Source: MAG-120802 sp049430265
GTDB lineage: Bacteria; Actinomycetota; Actinomycetes; Nanopelagicales; Nanopelagicaceae
Assembly: GCA_049430265.1 (NCBI GenBank)
Contig: JBMTBW010000001.1
Coordinates: 180,679 to 244,678 of the forward strand
Reading direction: 5' to 3'
Length of the DNA: 64,000 nt
Part shown: positions 34,890-44,119 of the stretch, piece after piece
Layout of the letters: every line of letters begins with the position of its first letter
Position numbering within the stretch: position 1 is the first letter of the stretch
Position numbers and translations under genes: made by a program
The notes under the pieces: generated by a model
The model's input: the letters and a program-made list of their open reading frames with translations, nothing else
The model's database searches: none
Told to the model about the DNA's origin: nothing

Positions 34890-35669
34890 ATGAGCACACG
34901 AAAACCGCTGATTGCTGGCAATTGGAAGATGAACCTAAATCATCTTGAAGCAATTGCTGTAACTCAGAAGTTGGCCTACTCACTAGAGGATCGTGACTTT
35001 GATGCAGTTGAAGTAGCAGTACTGCCGCCTTTTACAGATTTAAGATCAGTTCAAACTTTAGTTGATGGAGATCGTCTCAAATTATCTTACGGAGCTCAAG
35101 ATATTTCCCCAGAAAAGTCTGGTGCATTTACTGGCGACATCTCTGGTGCGATGCTTAAGAAACTTGATTGCACCTATGTGCTAGCCGGACACTCTGAGCG
35201 ACGAGCAATACATGGCGAGAGTAATGAGTTAATAAATGCAAAGATGCGCGCCATTTTGGATAACGAGATGGTGCCAATTTTTTGTATTGGCGAAGAATTA
35301 GCAATGCGCGAATCAGGCGCACATGTAACTTATGTAATTAACCAGCTTCGTCAAGGGCTAAAGGGATTTCATAAACCAGATTTAAAGAAGATCGTTTTTG
35401 CTTATGAACCGGTGTGGGCTATCGGAACTGGAAAGACTGCTACTCCGGATGATGCTCAAGAGGTCTGCGCAGCTATTCGCCTAGAGCTTGCTGATATTGG
35501 AAGTGATGAGATTGCTCAAAATGCCAGAATTCTCTATGGCGGCTCAGTGAAGTCGGCAAACATCGTAGAAATTATGCGACAGAGCGATATTGATGGGGCC
35601 TTGGTTGGTGGGGCTAGCCTTGATGCTGAGGAGTTTGCCCGCCTATGCAAATTCCACCGGGTTCTCTAG
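34890..35669 (+). CDS. tpiA: Triosephosphate isomerase
   Basis: TpiA interconverts dihydroxyacetone phosphate and glyceraldehyde-3-phosphate. Catalytic residues are visible: Lys in AGNWKMN (about residue 13), His in LAGHSERR (about 100) and Glu in AYEPVWAIGTGKTA (about 172). The phosphate-gripping GGS appears in ILYGGSVKSAN. The length of 259 is typical. ATG 34890 has AAGGAG at 34879-34884, a normal leadered start. Confidence 0.97.
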   Translation: MSTRKPLIAGNWKMNLNHLEAIAVTQKLAYSLEDRDFDAVEVAVLPPFTDLRSVQTLVDGDRLKLSYGAQDISPEKSGAFTGDISGAMLKKLDCTYVLAGHSERRAIHGESNELINAKMRAILDNEMVPIFCIGEELAMRESGAHVTYVINQLRQGLKGFHKPDLKKIVFAYEPVWAIGTGKTATPDDAQEVCAAIRLELADIGSDEIAQNARILYGGSVKSANIVEIMRQSDIDGALVGGASLDAEEFARLCKFHRVL

Positions 35670-35738
35670 CGCCTAGATTCGTTAGGAATCACCGCCTTTA
35701 GGTAGTATTTGCCCCTTATTCAACCCAAGGAGAAATAA

Positions 35739-35966
35739 GTGTCGCTTGCCCTCTCAATCCTTCTGGTGATTACCAGCATTTTGATGATTCTCTTAGTTCT
35801 GCTCCATAAAGGAAAAGGCAGCGGACTTTCAGATCTATTTGGCGGGGGAATGTCCTCAACCTATGGTGGATCATCCGTTGTTGAGAAGAACTTAGATCGC
35901 ATCACAATTGTGGTTGGCGGTCTCTGGTTTGCCATCATCATCGCACTTGGTTTAGTTTTAAAATAA
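35739..35966 (+). CDS. secG: Preprotein translocase subunit SecG
   Basis: SecG is a small two-helix membrane protein that stimulates SecYEG-dependent export. The 75 residues show helix 1 (LALSILLVITSILMILLVLL), a Gly-rich cytoplasmic loop (GKGSGLSDLFGGG) typical of the family, and helix 2 near 55-73. The start is GTG 35739 with AAGGAG 6-8 nt upstream. It lies downstream of tpiA in actinobacteria generally, as I recall. Confidence 0.93.
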   Translation: MSLALSILLVITSILMILLVLLHKGKGSGLSDLFGGGMSSTYGGSSVVEKNLDRITIVVGGLWFAIIIALGLVLK

Positions 35967-36002
35967 AAAGTTTTATTAATCTCTAGAAAAGGGAGCAATT
36001 AA

Positions 36003-36350
36003 ATGGCTGGTGGAAGTGCTATCAGAGGTTCACGCGTTGGCGCAGGCCCAATGGGCGAGGCTGAACGCGGCGAAGCTATTGCGCGCTTTCACGTTTCTTA
36101 CTGGTGCCAAAATGGCCATGAAACAAAACCTTCCTTTGCTGAAGATGGAACAGTGGTTGTTCCTGCTGAGTGGGATTGTCCAAGATGCGGTTTTCCAGCT
36201 GGGCAAGATAAGAACAACCCACCATCACCAATCAAGAATGAGCCTTATAAGACCCACTTAGCTTATGTAAAAGAGCGTCGCACGGAGGCCGAAGCTAAGA
36301 AGATTTTGGAAGCAGCGCTAAAGAAACTACGCGCTGAGGATGAAGATTAA
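36003..36350 (+). CDS. rbpA: RNA polymerase-binding protein RbpA
   Basis: RbpA is specific to Actinobacteria and binds RNA polymerase with the principal sigma factor, stabilising the open promoter complex. The 115 residues show the N-terminal tail (AGGSAIRGSRVGAGPMGEAE), the core with C-x-n-H and the zinc-type CPRCG, and the basic sigma-interaction helix (YVKERRTEAEAKKILEAAL). It is preceded by GGGAG at 35991-35995. It overlaps the convergent pgi gene by 4 nt. It is a strong marker of the phylum, and relevant to the extended use of -10-centred promoters seen here. Confidence 0.96.
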   Translation: MAGGSAIRGSRVGAGPMGEAERGEAIARFHVSYWCQNGHETKPSFAEDGTVVVPAEWDCPRCGFPAGQDKNNPPSPIKNEPYKTHLAYVKERRTEAEAKKILEAALKKLRAEDED

Positions 36351-37864
36351 ATCTTTTCTGCCGCGCTAAGCAGTTCTGCAATACCTTGCTTTCGAGTCTT
36401 TAAGTGAAAACGAATGACGCTAAAGCCTCTACTGGATAAGGCTTCCAGATCACCGAGGGCTTGAGCCATAATCAAAGTCTCAAATCCAAAATCTTTTCCT
36501 GGAATTGGCCAATTATTTTCATTATCTGCGGTGACTTGAATAAATGAACCAGTGCTGGGTCCACCCTTATGGAACTGGCCTGTTGAGTGAAGAAATCTTG
36601 GACCCCAGCCAAAAGTGGTCGGAAGCTTTGATTTACTCTCAAGTAGTGGTGCTAAATCTTTAATTTGATCATCGATGCCGCGATGAAGATAAGCCATTAT
36701 CGCTAAATAGCCTTTGGAGTTTGCTATGGCTCTTTCCAAGTAATGTGACACAGAGTCTTCTTTAAGTGTTGAATAAACAGCAATACTGCCACTTTCAAAT
36801 ACTGGGTCGATTTCCTCTCGCCCTTTACTCCATCTGGAAAGCAGGGCATTAGTTTTATCTTTAGCCTCTGTGACATTTGGTTGATTAAATGGGTCGACTT
36901 GAAGTAAATATCCTAGGAGAGCTGTCACCCACTGCCAAAAAATAAAGTGCTCACCTAGACTTGCTTCAACGCTGTTTTCTCCACTTCCATCAAAGGTAAT
37001 TACTGGGTAGTTAAGCTTGCTTTTCTTTGTCAAAGTTATGGGTAAGACGCCCTTGCCGTCTTTGCCGGTTGACTCTGCAATTAGCTGCTCTATCCACTCA
37101 CTCAACCCAGTAACGTTAGAGCCGGTATCGAGAAATCCTGCAGATGAAAAAAACTTATCCGCCAAAGCAGCTGCAACTTGAGTAACCACTGAGCCAGGCT
37201 TAGCAAAGGATTGTGATGCCTCATAAGCATCATCTAAGAGAATTGAGATATCAATGCCTATAAGAGCAGCAGGAGTAAGTCCATAGGCGCTAAGTGCGCT
37301 AAAGCGCCCACCGACATTTGGATCAGCATTTACTACTCTTAAGTTATTTTCCCTTGCTTGAATATCAAGAGGGGATCCAGGATCAGTAATTACTACAAAA
37401 TGATTCTTTGGATCTAGGCCCTGCTTAATTAACTGCTGATTGGCTGCTGCCATCTGAGAGGCTGTTTCAATAGTTGATCCAGATTTAGAACCAATAATTA
37501 TGCAAGACTTGGATAAATCTTGATCCAAGACTTTCTTAACATGAGCAGGATCTGTGGAATCCAGAATTGTTAATTCCTTTTTATACACCTGTGCCATCAC
37601 TTCTGGCGCCAAGGATGAACCCCCCATACCGCAGAGAATGAAAATCTTGTGGCCAAATTCTCTTGACCAAGCAGAGAGAGCATCAAGCTCAGGAAGAAGC
37701 TCGCGAGATTTTTCTGGAAGATTAACCCAGTTAAGTCTTATTGCTGCTTCTTTAGCAGCGCTCTCGCCCCAGATCGTTGGATCGCAATTGGCAAGGCGAA
37801 TTGTGGCTTTATCTAACTTCTCCCAGAGCCCCCTGCCTTGCTTAAAGCCAGTGAGTTTGATCAT
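36347..37864 (-). CDS. pgi: Glucose-6-phosphate isomerase
   Basis: Pgi interconverts glucose-6-phosphate and fructose-6-phosphate. The sugar-isomerase fold is visible: FILCGMGGSSLAPEVM, then IIGSKSGSTIETASQM, and in the second half SAYGLTPAALIGID and the C-terminal GPRFLHSTGQFHKGGP. It has 505 residues. It is the last gene of the leftward ctaA-tkt-tal-pgi unit and starts at ATGA overlapping the tal stop. In some bacteria tal and pgi are fused; here they are separate but coupled. Its 3' end overlaps rbpA by 4 nt. Confidence 0.93.
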   Translation of the reverse strand: MIKLTGFKQGRGLWEKLDKATIRLANCDPTIWGESAAKEAAIRLNWVNLPEKSRELLPELDALSAWSREFGHKIFILCGMGGSSLAPEVMAQVYKKELTILDSTDPAHVKKVLDQDLSKSCIIIGSKSGSTIETASQMAAANQQLIKQGLDPKNHFVVITDPGSPLDIQARENNLRVVNADPNVGGRFSALSAYGLTPAALIGIDISILLDDAYEASQSFAKPGSVVTQVAAALADKFFSSAGFLDTGSNVTGLSEWIEQLIAESTGKDGKGVLPITLTKKSKLNYPVITFDGSGENSVEASLGEHFIFWQWVTALLGYLLQVDPFNQPNVTEAKDKTNALLSRWSKGREEIDPVFESGSIAVYSTLKEDSVSHYLERAIANSKGYLAIMAYLHRGIDDQIKDLAPLLESKSKLPTTFGWGPRFLHSTGQFHKGGPSTGSFIQVTADNENNWPIPGKDFGFETLIMAQALGDLEALSSRGFSVIRFHLKTRKQGIAELLSAAEKI

Positions 37865-38970
37865 TTACTAGCAGCCTCAACATTTGCGATTAACTCAAGC
37901 CAAGGCTTAATAAACTTATCAATTCCCTCACGCTCTAACTTTTCTGCCACCTCTTCAATATCTATTCCGATACTTGTTAATTGATTGATGACTCCAGCTG
38001 CATCTAAGTACTTTCCTGGGATGCTATTTCCTTTAAATTCACCTTGAGCTTTAACGGCGCTTAAAGTCTGCTCCGGCATTGTGTTGACACATAATGGCGC
38101 AACTAGTTCCATTACATATTGGGTTGGGTCATAGTTTGGATCCTTTACCCCAGTTGAAGCCCAGAGTGGCCTTTGGATATTGCCTCCAAGTTTTGCAAGC
38201 ACTTGCCAGCGATCTGAGTGCAAGACCTCTTCAAAGTGCTGATATGCAAGGTGTGCGTTGGCAATTGCTGACTTTCCAAGCAGATCTAACGCCTCTTTGG
38301 AAGCATTGGCTTTAAGTCTTGGATCAATTTCGGTATCTACCCGACTTATGAAGAAGGATGCAACTGAGTGAATATCAGAGAGCGGAAGGGATTTAAGTGC
38401 CCGATCCTCTAATCCTTTTATGAATGCATCTAAAACTTGCTCATAACGTTTAGTTGAAAAAATTATTGTTACATTGACGCTTATTCCCTCTGAAATTAGA
38501 GTTTGGATAGCAGGAAGGCCTTCAATAGTTGCGGGAACTTTAATAAGAAGATTTGGTCGATCTATCTTCTTCCAAAGATCTCGAGCTTGAGAAATAGTCT
38601 TTTTCGTATCGCGGGCAAATCTTGGATCTACCTCAATACTTACTCGACCATCAACTCCGCCACTTGCTAGAAATACTTCCTTAAATAGATCGCATGCCTT
38701 AGCAACATCGCTGCAGGTTAGTTCAGTAATAATCTGCTCAGCCGAATAACCCTTGGCAGCCAAAGCCTTTAAATCATCGCTATAGAGTGAGGATTGCGAT
38801 ATTGAACTTGAGAAAATCGCAGGGTTAGTAGTCACGCCAACAACGGATTCTTCAGCTATAAGTGATTTCAAGGAGCGCGACTTTCCATTATCAATCATTC
38901 GCTCTCGAGATAAATCATCGAGCCAGATTGAGGTCCCAGCTTGGCTTATCTGAGCTAGCGTTTTACTCAT
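37861..38970 (-). CDS. tal: Transaldolase
   Basis: Transaldolase transfers a dihydroxyacetone unit between sugar phosphates in the non-oxidative pentose phosphate pathway. Seen are GTSIWLDDLSRERM, VGVTTNPAIF, the Schiff-base lysine in NLLIKVPATIEGLPAI, NVTIIFS and RPLWASTGVKDP. From ATG 38970 the protein has 369 residues, the long actinobacterial type. The frame stays open back to 39000, but ATG 38970 gives a 3-nt ATGA overlap with the tkt stop (38967-38969) and the expected N-terminus. Confidence 0.95.
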   Translation of the reverse strand: MSKTLAQISQAGTSIWLDDLSRERMIDNGKSRSLKSLIAEESVVGVTTNPAIFSSSISQSSLYSDDLKALAAKGYSAEQIITELTCSDVAKACDLFKEVFLASGGVDGRVSIEVDPRFARDTKKTISQARDLWKKIDRPNLLIKVPATIEGLPAIQTLISEGISVNVTIIFSTKRYEQVLDAFIKGLEDRALKSLPLSDIHSVASFFISRVDTEIDPRLKANASKEALDLLGKSAIANAHLAYQHFEEVLHSDRWQVLAKLGGNIQRPLWASTGVKDPNYDPTQYVMELVAPLCVNTMPEQTLSAVKAQGEFKGNSIPGKYLDAAGVINQLTSIGIDIEEVAEKLEREGIDKFIKPWLELIANVEAASK

Positions 38971-41027
38971 TTGGAACTCTTTGCCATCGATTCTTGGCAA
39001 GCTTTAACTACTGCCTCCGGAGTAAATCCAAATTCTTTAAATAACACCGGAGCAGAGGCTGAAGCGCCAAAATGTTCCAAGCTCATAGCAACGCCGCAAT
39101 CACCAATAAATTCATGCCAGCCTTGAGCAATACCTGCTTCAACGCTCACTCGAGCTTTGACTGATTTTGGCATTAGTAAATCTTTATATTCTTGATCTTG
39201 CTCTCGAAACCATTCCAGGCATGGCGCGCTAATGACTCGAGCTTTAATTCCGCTTTGAGCTAGCTCTTCACTTGCTTTGAGCGCAATAGATACTTCAGAG
39301 CCAGTTGCAATGATTAAAACATCAGGAGCTGCAACTGTGTTTAAGGCATAGGCCCCGCGCTCAACTTCAGATGTTGAGTTATAGAGGTTTCGATCAATGA
39401 CCGGAAGATTCTGTCTAGAAAGAAGCAAACCAGCAGTTTTATCTCTCTTTACGATTTGCGACCAGCAGGCCACGACTTCATTTGCATCAGCGGGGCGAAT
39501 GACATCAAGGCCTGGAATGGCTCTAAGAGAGGCGATATGTTCAATTGGTTGATGAGTAGGTCCATCTTCACCTAAGCCGATTGAATCATGGCTCCAAATG
39601 AAAGTGACTGGAAGTTTCATAAGTGCAGCGAGGCGAACCGCGCCTCTCATGTAATCGCTAAAGACTAAGAAAGTTCCACCAAAGCATCGAGCAAGACCAT
39701 GAAGCGCTATTCCATTTAAAATCGAACCCATTGCATGTTCACGGATTCCAAAGTGAATGATTCGACCATAAGGTGTAGCCCCCTTCATTTTGGAAGTAGA
39801 AGGCAAGAATGATCCGCCTGCCTCAATTGTGGTGTTATTGCTCTCAGCAAGATCGGCAGATCCGCCAAATAACTCCGGCATTTTTGCAGCCAGAGCATTG
39901 ATTACATCACCAGAGGCTTTTCTAGTGGAGACCTCTTTATCACTTGCAAAGACGGGAAGATCTGCGCTCCAGTTACTTGGCAGATCTCGCTTTATCAATC
40001 GCTCAAGTAGCGCTGCTCTCTCAGGATTGGCGCTCTGCCATTTGGAGAATTCGCCTTTCCAAATACTCTTTAACTTAAGACTTCGCTCCTGGACTCTTCT
40101 TACATGCTTCTCAACTTCTTCTGGGAAGTAGAAATCTTGCGCAGGAAGATTTAGCTCAATCTTTGTTGCCGCTACTTCATCGGCGCCAAGTGCAGAGCCA
40201 TGTGACTTGGCAGTATTGCGAGCTTTAGGGGCAGGCCAAGCAATCACGGTTCTAAGGCGAATCAGAGTAGGTTTATCTGTAATTAAAAGCGCCTCATTCA
40301 TAGCTGCTTCAATTGCCACTCGGTCAACATCGCCATCAGCCTTTGCGCTTACTTCAATTACATGCCAGCCATAGGAGCGATAGCGCATAGAGACATCTTC
40401 AGTGAAGGCATAATGAGTATCACCTTCAATTGATATGCGATTATCATCATAAATAACTTTGAGATTTCCTAGCTCCTGCACTCCAGCAAGAGATGAGGCT
40501 TCAGCGCTTACTCCCTCCTGTAGATCTCCATCGCTACAGATCACCCAGATGTTATGGTCAAAGACACTTTCACCTTTTGGCGTATCAGGATCTAATAGCC
40601 CTCGCTCATATCTTGCAGCCATCGCCATTCCAACGGCGTTAGCAACTCCTTGGCCAAGAGGGCCAGTAGTTGTTTCAACGCCCAAGGTATGGCCATATTC
40701 AGGATGTCCTGGAGTAAGGGAGCCCCAAGTCCTAAAAGCTTTTAAATCATCAAGAGTTAATCCATATCCTGAAAAGAGTAATTGAATATATAGAGTTAGC
40801 GAGGAGTGGCCACAAGAGAGAATGAATCTATCTCGCGCAATCCAATTTGGATCCTTTGGGTCATGGCGCAAAAAACGCTGAAAGAGGGTATAGGCAACTG
40901 GGGCCAGAGACATTGCAGTTCCGGGATGGCCATTGCCTACTTTTTGAACCGCGTCCATAGCAAGGCCCCTGGCAATTGCTACTGCCTTCTCATCCAAATC
41001 TATCCAAGGCGCTAACTCTGGTTGCAT
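38967..41027 (-). CDS. tkt: Transketolase
   Basis: Transketolase moves two-carbon units between sugar phosphates using thiamine diphosphate. Visible are VGNGHPGTAMSLAPVAY, the TPP motif beginning CSDGDLQEGVSAEA, the pyrimidine-domain GGSADLAESN with ERG-type helix, and HDSIGLGEDGPTHQP, then a C-terminal domain. At 686 residues it is full length. ATG 41027 overlaps the last base of the ctaA stop. It lies in the same leftward unit as tal and pgi. Confidence 0.97.
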   Translation of the reverse strand: MQPELAPWIDLDEKAVAIARGLAMDAVQKVGNGHPGTAMSLAPVAYTLFQRFLRHDPKDPNWIARDRFILSCGHSSLTLYIQLLFSGYGLTLDDLKAFRTWGSLTPGHPEYGHTLGVETTTGPLGQGVANAVGMAMAARYERGLLDPDTPKGESVFDHNIWVICSDGDLQEGVSAEASSLAGVQELGNLKVIYDDNRISIEGDTHYAFTEDVSMRYRSYGWHVIEVSAKADGDVDRVAIEAAMNEALLITDKPTLIRLRTVIAWPAPKARNTAKSHGSALGADEVAATKIELNLPAQDFYFPEEVEKHVRRVQERSLKLKSIWKGEFSKWQSANPERAALLERLIKRDLPSNWSADLPVFASDKEVSTRKASGDVINALAAKMPELFGGSADLAESNNTTIEAGGSFLPSTSKMKGATPYGRIIHFGIREHAMGSILNGIALHGLARCFGGTFLVFSDYMRGAVRLAALMKLPVTFIWSHDSIGLGEDGPTHQPIEHIASLRAIPGLDVIRPADANEVVACWSQIVKRDKTAGLLLSRQNLPVIDRNLYNSTSEVERGAYALNTVAAPDVLIIATGSEVSIALKASEELAQSGIKARVISAPCLEWFREQDQEYKDLLMPKSVKARVSVEAGIAQGWHEFIGDCGVAMSLEHFGASASAPVLFKEFGFTPEAVVKACQESMAKSSK

Positions 41028-41935
41028 TACAACCCTTTCCGGGCGATCAGATTAGCGCCGAGATTACTAGAGATAAATAAGTTCCAAGCGGATAACCACA
41101 CCGCGATAGATCCGATGATGTGAGCGGCAACTAGGGCTTCAGGCAACTTAGTGAAATATTGGATATATCCAATGCCGCCTTGGGCAAGGGCAACAATTAG
41201 AAATATCTGTATCCGCCCAGATAAGACCTGGCGAGCCTGCCCTGCAAGACCTAGGCGAATCGCAATTAATAAAGCGATGCTTACGCCAAGCAGAGCTATT
41301 ACTAGGTCTGCATGGATCCAAGCCATAGTCCGTGAATCAAGATTAAATCGCTCAGCTGCGCTATCGCCAGCATGAGGTCCGCTTCCAGTGACAATGGTTC
41401 CAGCAATTAGTACTAAGGATGTTAATAAGAGGTGAAGCCAGATAAGTTTGGTAACTAATGGGATTAGAGTAATTTCTATGGGGGATTTGCCATGAGCTCT
41501 CTGGCGCAGCGAGAGGGCTCCTGCGATAAGAATTATTGAAAGCAGGAAGTGAGCTGCAACTGTTGCAGGATTTAGAGCGGTTAAAACAGTTATTCCACCA
41601 AGGACTCCTTGGGCCAAAATTCCGAGTATCTGAAGCGCACCTAATTTTCTTAACTCACGCTTTCCGCTCTTTAAAATAGAAAACATCAGAGCAAGAGCAT
41701 TAATGAGAAGAACGAAGGTAAGGAGTCGATTTCCAAATTCAATCCAGGCATGTAGTGGAGCCTCTGGTTGATCAGGGGTTGGGGTATATGAGCCAGGAGT
41801 GCACTCAGGCCATGTTGAGCAGCCAAGACCAGACCCGGTGATACGAACTAAAGCTCCGGTAAAGACAATTGCAGATTGAGTAAAGACCATTAAAGTGGAG
41901 AGTTTTAGTAGCGCTTTATCGGCGAGGGGGGCCAT
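41027..41935 (-). CDS. ctaA: Heme A synthase (CtaA/Cox15)
   Basis: CtaA oxidises heme O to heme A for aa3-type cytochrome oxidase. About eight transmembrane helices are visible in 302 residues. The first helix is followed by VRITGSGLGCSTWPECTPG, the family's extracytoplasmic loop. Heme-ligand histidines lie in HAWIEFGNRLL, NPATVAAHFLLS, MAWIHADLVIAL and VAAHIIGS. ATG 41935 has a -10 hexamer 6 nt upstream. It is the first gene of a leftward unit with tkt, tal and pgi and is divergent from sufR. The SURF1 gene further along suggests aa3 oxidase use. Confidence 0.93.
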   Translation of the reverse strand: MAPLADKALLKLSTLMVFTQSAIVFTGALVRITGSGLGCSTWPECTPGSYTPTPDQPEAPLHAWIEFGNRLLTFVLLINALALMFSILKSGKRELRKLGALQILGILAQGVLGGITVLTALNPATVAAHFLLSIILIAGALSLRQRAHGKSPIEITLIPLVTKLIWLHLLLTSLVLIAGTIVTGSGPHAGDSAAERFNLDSRTMAWIHADLVIALLGVSIALLIAIRLGLAGQARQVLSGRIQIFLIVALAQGGIGYIQYFTKLPEALVAAHIIGSIAVWLSAWNLFISSNLGANLIARKGL

Positions 41936-41941
41936 AGCCCA

Positions 41942-41947
41942 ACCCTA
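41942..41947 (-). promoter_or_regulatory. -10 element of a leaderless ctaA promoter
   Basis: On the minus strand TAGGGT is followed by 6 nt (TGGGCT) and ATG 41935. The divergent SufR operator begins about 46 nt further upstream, so the two promoters share one short control region. Confidence 0.55.
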
Positions 41948-41992
41948 GAGTGCCAATGGGCGCTTTGAAGTGGCGCTTGGCCATGAATTACG

Positions 41993-42006
41993 CAACACTT
42001 GCGTTG
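41993..42006 (+). promoter_or_regulatory. Candidate SufR operator (CAAC-N6-GTTG)
   Basis: CAAC (41993-41996), six bases, then GTTG (42003-42006). This is the inverted repeat I know as the cyanobacterial SufR operator core. The wider sequence ACGCAA-CAC-TTGCGT (41990-42004) is a second, nested palindrome. The last G is the first base of the GTG start of sufR, so a bound dimer would block transcription start of a leaderless sufR-suf message. Function is inference; the pattern itself is directly visible. Confidence 0.62.
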
Positions 42007-42710
42007 TGAAATCCACCCTAGCCCCATCTGAGGACCTAAGAACTAAGGACCAGGTTGCCCGAGCCATTTTAGAAAACGGCCCATCAACCGCGGTTGCCTT
42101 AGCTGCCTCCCTTGGCTTAACCCCAGCTGGTATTCGCCGCCATTTAGATTCGCTAGTGGGCGAAGGAATTCTAGAGGAGCGAGAGCCGCACATTAGAAGC
42201 GCAGGTCTAAGAGGTCGCCCTTCAAAGGTATTTGTGATGAGTGATAAAGGGCGCGAGAGATTTGAGCATTCATATGATGATCTTGCGGTCTCCGCGCTGA
42301 AATATATGGCAGCTAGCGCAGGGGCACATTTAGTTGATGGCTTTGCCAAGCATCGCGCTGATGAAATTATTCGTAGATCAAAGAAAACTGTAACTGGCTC
42401 AAAGAACGCTGTTGATGGCTTAGTAAAATTCTTAAGCGATGAAGGATATGCAGCAAATGTTCATCCCAAAGCAATTGGACTTGAGCTCTGCCAACATCAC
42501 TGCCCGATAGCCCATGTTGCCGCTGAATATCCTCAGTTATGCGAGGAAGAGACAGCAGCTTTTTCAAAGATATTAGGAACCCATGTTCAACGCCTAGCAA
42601 CAATTGCCCATGGCGATGGAGTCTGCACAACTTTCATTCCCCAATTAGGAACTAAGAGCAAGAAAATCGAGAAAACCCAAACCAGCAATAGAAAGCAGAG
42701 TAAACGATGA
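42006..42710 (+). CDS. sufR: SufR, Fe-S-sensing repressor of the suf operon
   Basis: The N-terminal winged helix-turn-helix (STAVALAASLGLTPAGIRRH, then GRPSKVFVMSDKGRERF) is followed by a C-terminal domain with four cysteines. From the GTG 42006 start they are C162, C166, C179 and C207; the C-x12-C spacing between the second and third, and the last in GDGVCTTF, fit the SufR Fe-S ligand set. SufR binds a cluster and represses suf genes when clusters are plentiful. GTG 42006 gives 234 residues; an upstream in-frame GTG at 41970 would place the operator inside the gene. It overlaps sufB by 4 nt. Confidence 0.9.
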   Translation: MKSTLAPSEDLRTKDQVARAILENGPSTAVALAASLGLTPAGIRRHLDSLVGEGILEEREPHIRSAGLRGRPSKVFVMSDKGRERFEHSYDDLAVSALKYMAASAGAHLVDGFAKHRADEIIRRSKKTVTGSKNAVDGLVKFLSDEGYAANVHPKAIGLELCQHHCPIAHVAAEYPQLCEEETAAFSKILGTHVQRLATIAHGDGVCTTFIPQLGTKSKKIEKTQTSNRKQSKR

Positions 42711-44119
42711 GCCAAATCGCCCACCCAGAGTTAGAGGGAATCGGAAACTACGAGTTCGGTTGGTCGGATAAGAATGATGCCGGCGCAAATAGCAAACGTG
42801 GTTTAAACGAAGAGGTAGTGCGCGATATCTCTGCTAAAAAGAATGAACCTGCTTGGATGCTTGAGCTACGCCTAAAGGGATTAGCGCTCTTTGATAAAAA
42901 GCCAATGCCGAATTGGGGATCAGATCTATCTGGGATTAAGTTTGACACTATTAAGTACTTTGTTCGCTCAACTGAGAAACAGGCAAAGTCTTGGGAAGAT
43001 CTGCCAGAAGACATTAAAAATACCTATGACCGCCTAGGTATCCCTGAGGCTGAAAAGCAGCGCCTAGTATCAGGAGTTGCGGCGCAATATGAATCTGAAG
43101 TTGTTTATCACTCAATCCGTGAAGACCTAGAGAAGCAAGGGGTTATCTTTCTTGACACTGATACTGGGTTACGCGAGCATGAAGATATCTTCAAAGAATT
43201 CTTTGGCTCAGTGATTCCAGTTGGAGATAATAAGTTTGCAGCGCTTAATACCTCAGTCTGGTCTGGTGGTTCATTTGTTTATGTGCCAAAGGGCGTTCAT
43301 GTTGAGATTCCACTTCAGGCATATTTCCGAATTAATACTGAAAATATGGGGCAATTTGAAAGAACGCTAATCATTGCCGATGAAGGTTCATATGTTCACT
43401 ATGTTGAAGGCTGCACAGCTCCTATCTACTCATCAGATTCACTCCACTCAGCTGTTGTGGAAATTATCGTGCGAAAGAATGCTCGCGTTAGATATACCAC
43501 AATTCAGAACTGGTCGAATAACGTTTATAACTTGGTCACCAAGCGCGCCATCTGTGATGAAGGCGCGACGATGGAATGGATCGATGGAAATATCGGATCT
43601 AAGGTGACTATGAAATACCCAGCTGTATTTCTTATGGGCGAGCATTCAAAGGGGGAGACTCTTTCAATTGCTTTTGCTGGTGAGGGACAACACCAAGATG
43701 CAGGAGCCAAGATGGTTCATGCTGCGCCTCATACATCATCAACCATTATCTCTAAATCTGTTGCGCGTGGTGGGGGAAGAACTAGCTATCGTGGATTAGT
43801 TCAAATCAAAGAGGGAGCGCATCACTCAAAGAGCACTGTTAAATGCGACGCACTTCTAATTGACACAATCTCTCGCTCCGATACTTATCCCTATGTCGAT
43901 GTCCGTGAAGATGATGTCACTATGGGACATGAAGCCACTGTTTCAAAAATTAGCGATGACCAACTCTTCTATCTAATGTCTCGCGGACTAGAAGAAGATG
44001 AGGCTATGGCGATGATTGTTAGAGGCTTTATTGAGCCAATCGCAAGAGAGCTTCCAATGGAATATGCCCTTGAACTTAACCGCTTAATTGAGATGCAGAT
44101 GGAAGGTTCGGTCGGTTAA
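42707..44119 (+). CDS. sufB: Fe-S cluster assembly scaffold SufB
   Basis: SufB is the scaffold half of the SufBC2D complex on which clusters are built. The 470 residues contain the beta-helix core (VWSGGSFVYVPKGVHVEIPL) and conserved residues in EGCTAPIYSSDSLHSAVVEI and YTTIQNWSNNVYNLVTKRA. The C-terminal SufC-binding helices include QLFYLMSRGLEEDEAMAMI. ATG 42707 lies in the ATGA overlap with sufR. The stop shares one base with the sufD start. Confidence 0.97.
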   Translation: MSQIAHPELEGIGNYEFGWSDKNDAGANSKRGLNEEVVRDISAKKNEPAWMLELRLKGLALFDKKPMPNWGSDLSGIKFDTIKYFVRSTEKQAKSWEDLPEDIKNTYDRLGIPEAEKQRLVSGVAAQYESEVVYHSIREDLEKQGVIFLDTDTGLREHEDIFKEFFGSVIPVGDNKFAALNTSVWSGGSFVYVPKGVHVEIPLQAYFRINTENMGQFERTLIIADEGSYVHYVEGCTAPIYSSDSLHSAVVEIIVRKNARVRYTTIQNWSNNVYNLVTKRAICDEGATMEWIDGNIGSKVTMKYPAVFLMGEHSKGETLSIAFAGEGQHQDAGAKMVHAAPHTSSTIISKSVARGGGRTSYRGLVQIKEGAHHSKSTVKCDALLIDTISRSDTYPYVDVREDDVTMGHEATVSKISDDQLFYLMSRGLEEDEAMAMIVRGFIEPIARELPMEYALELNRLIEMQMEGSVG

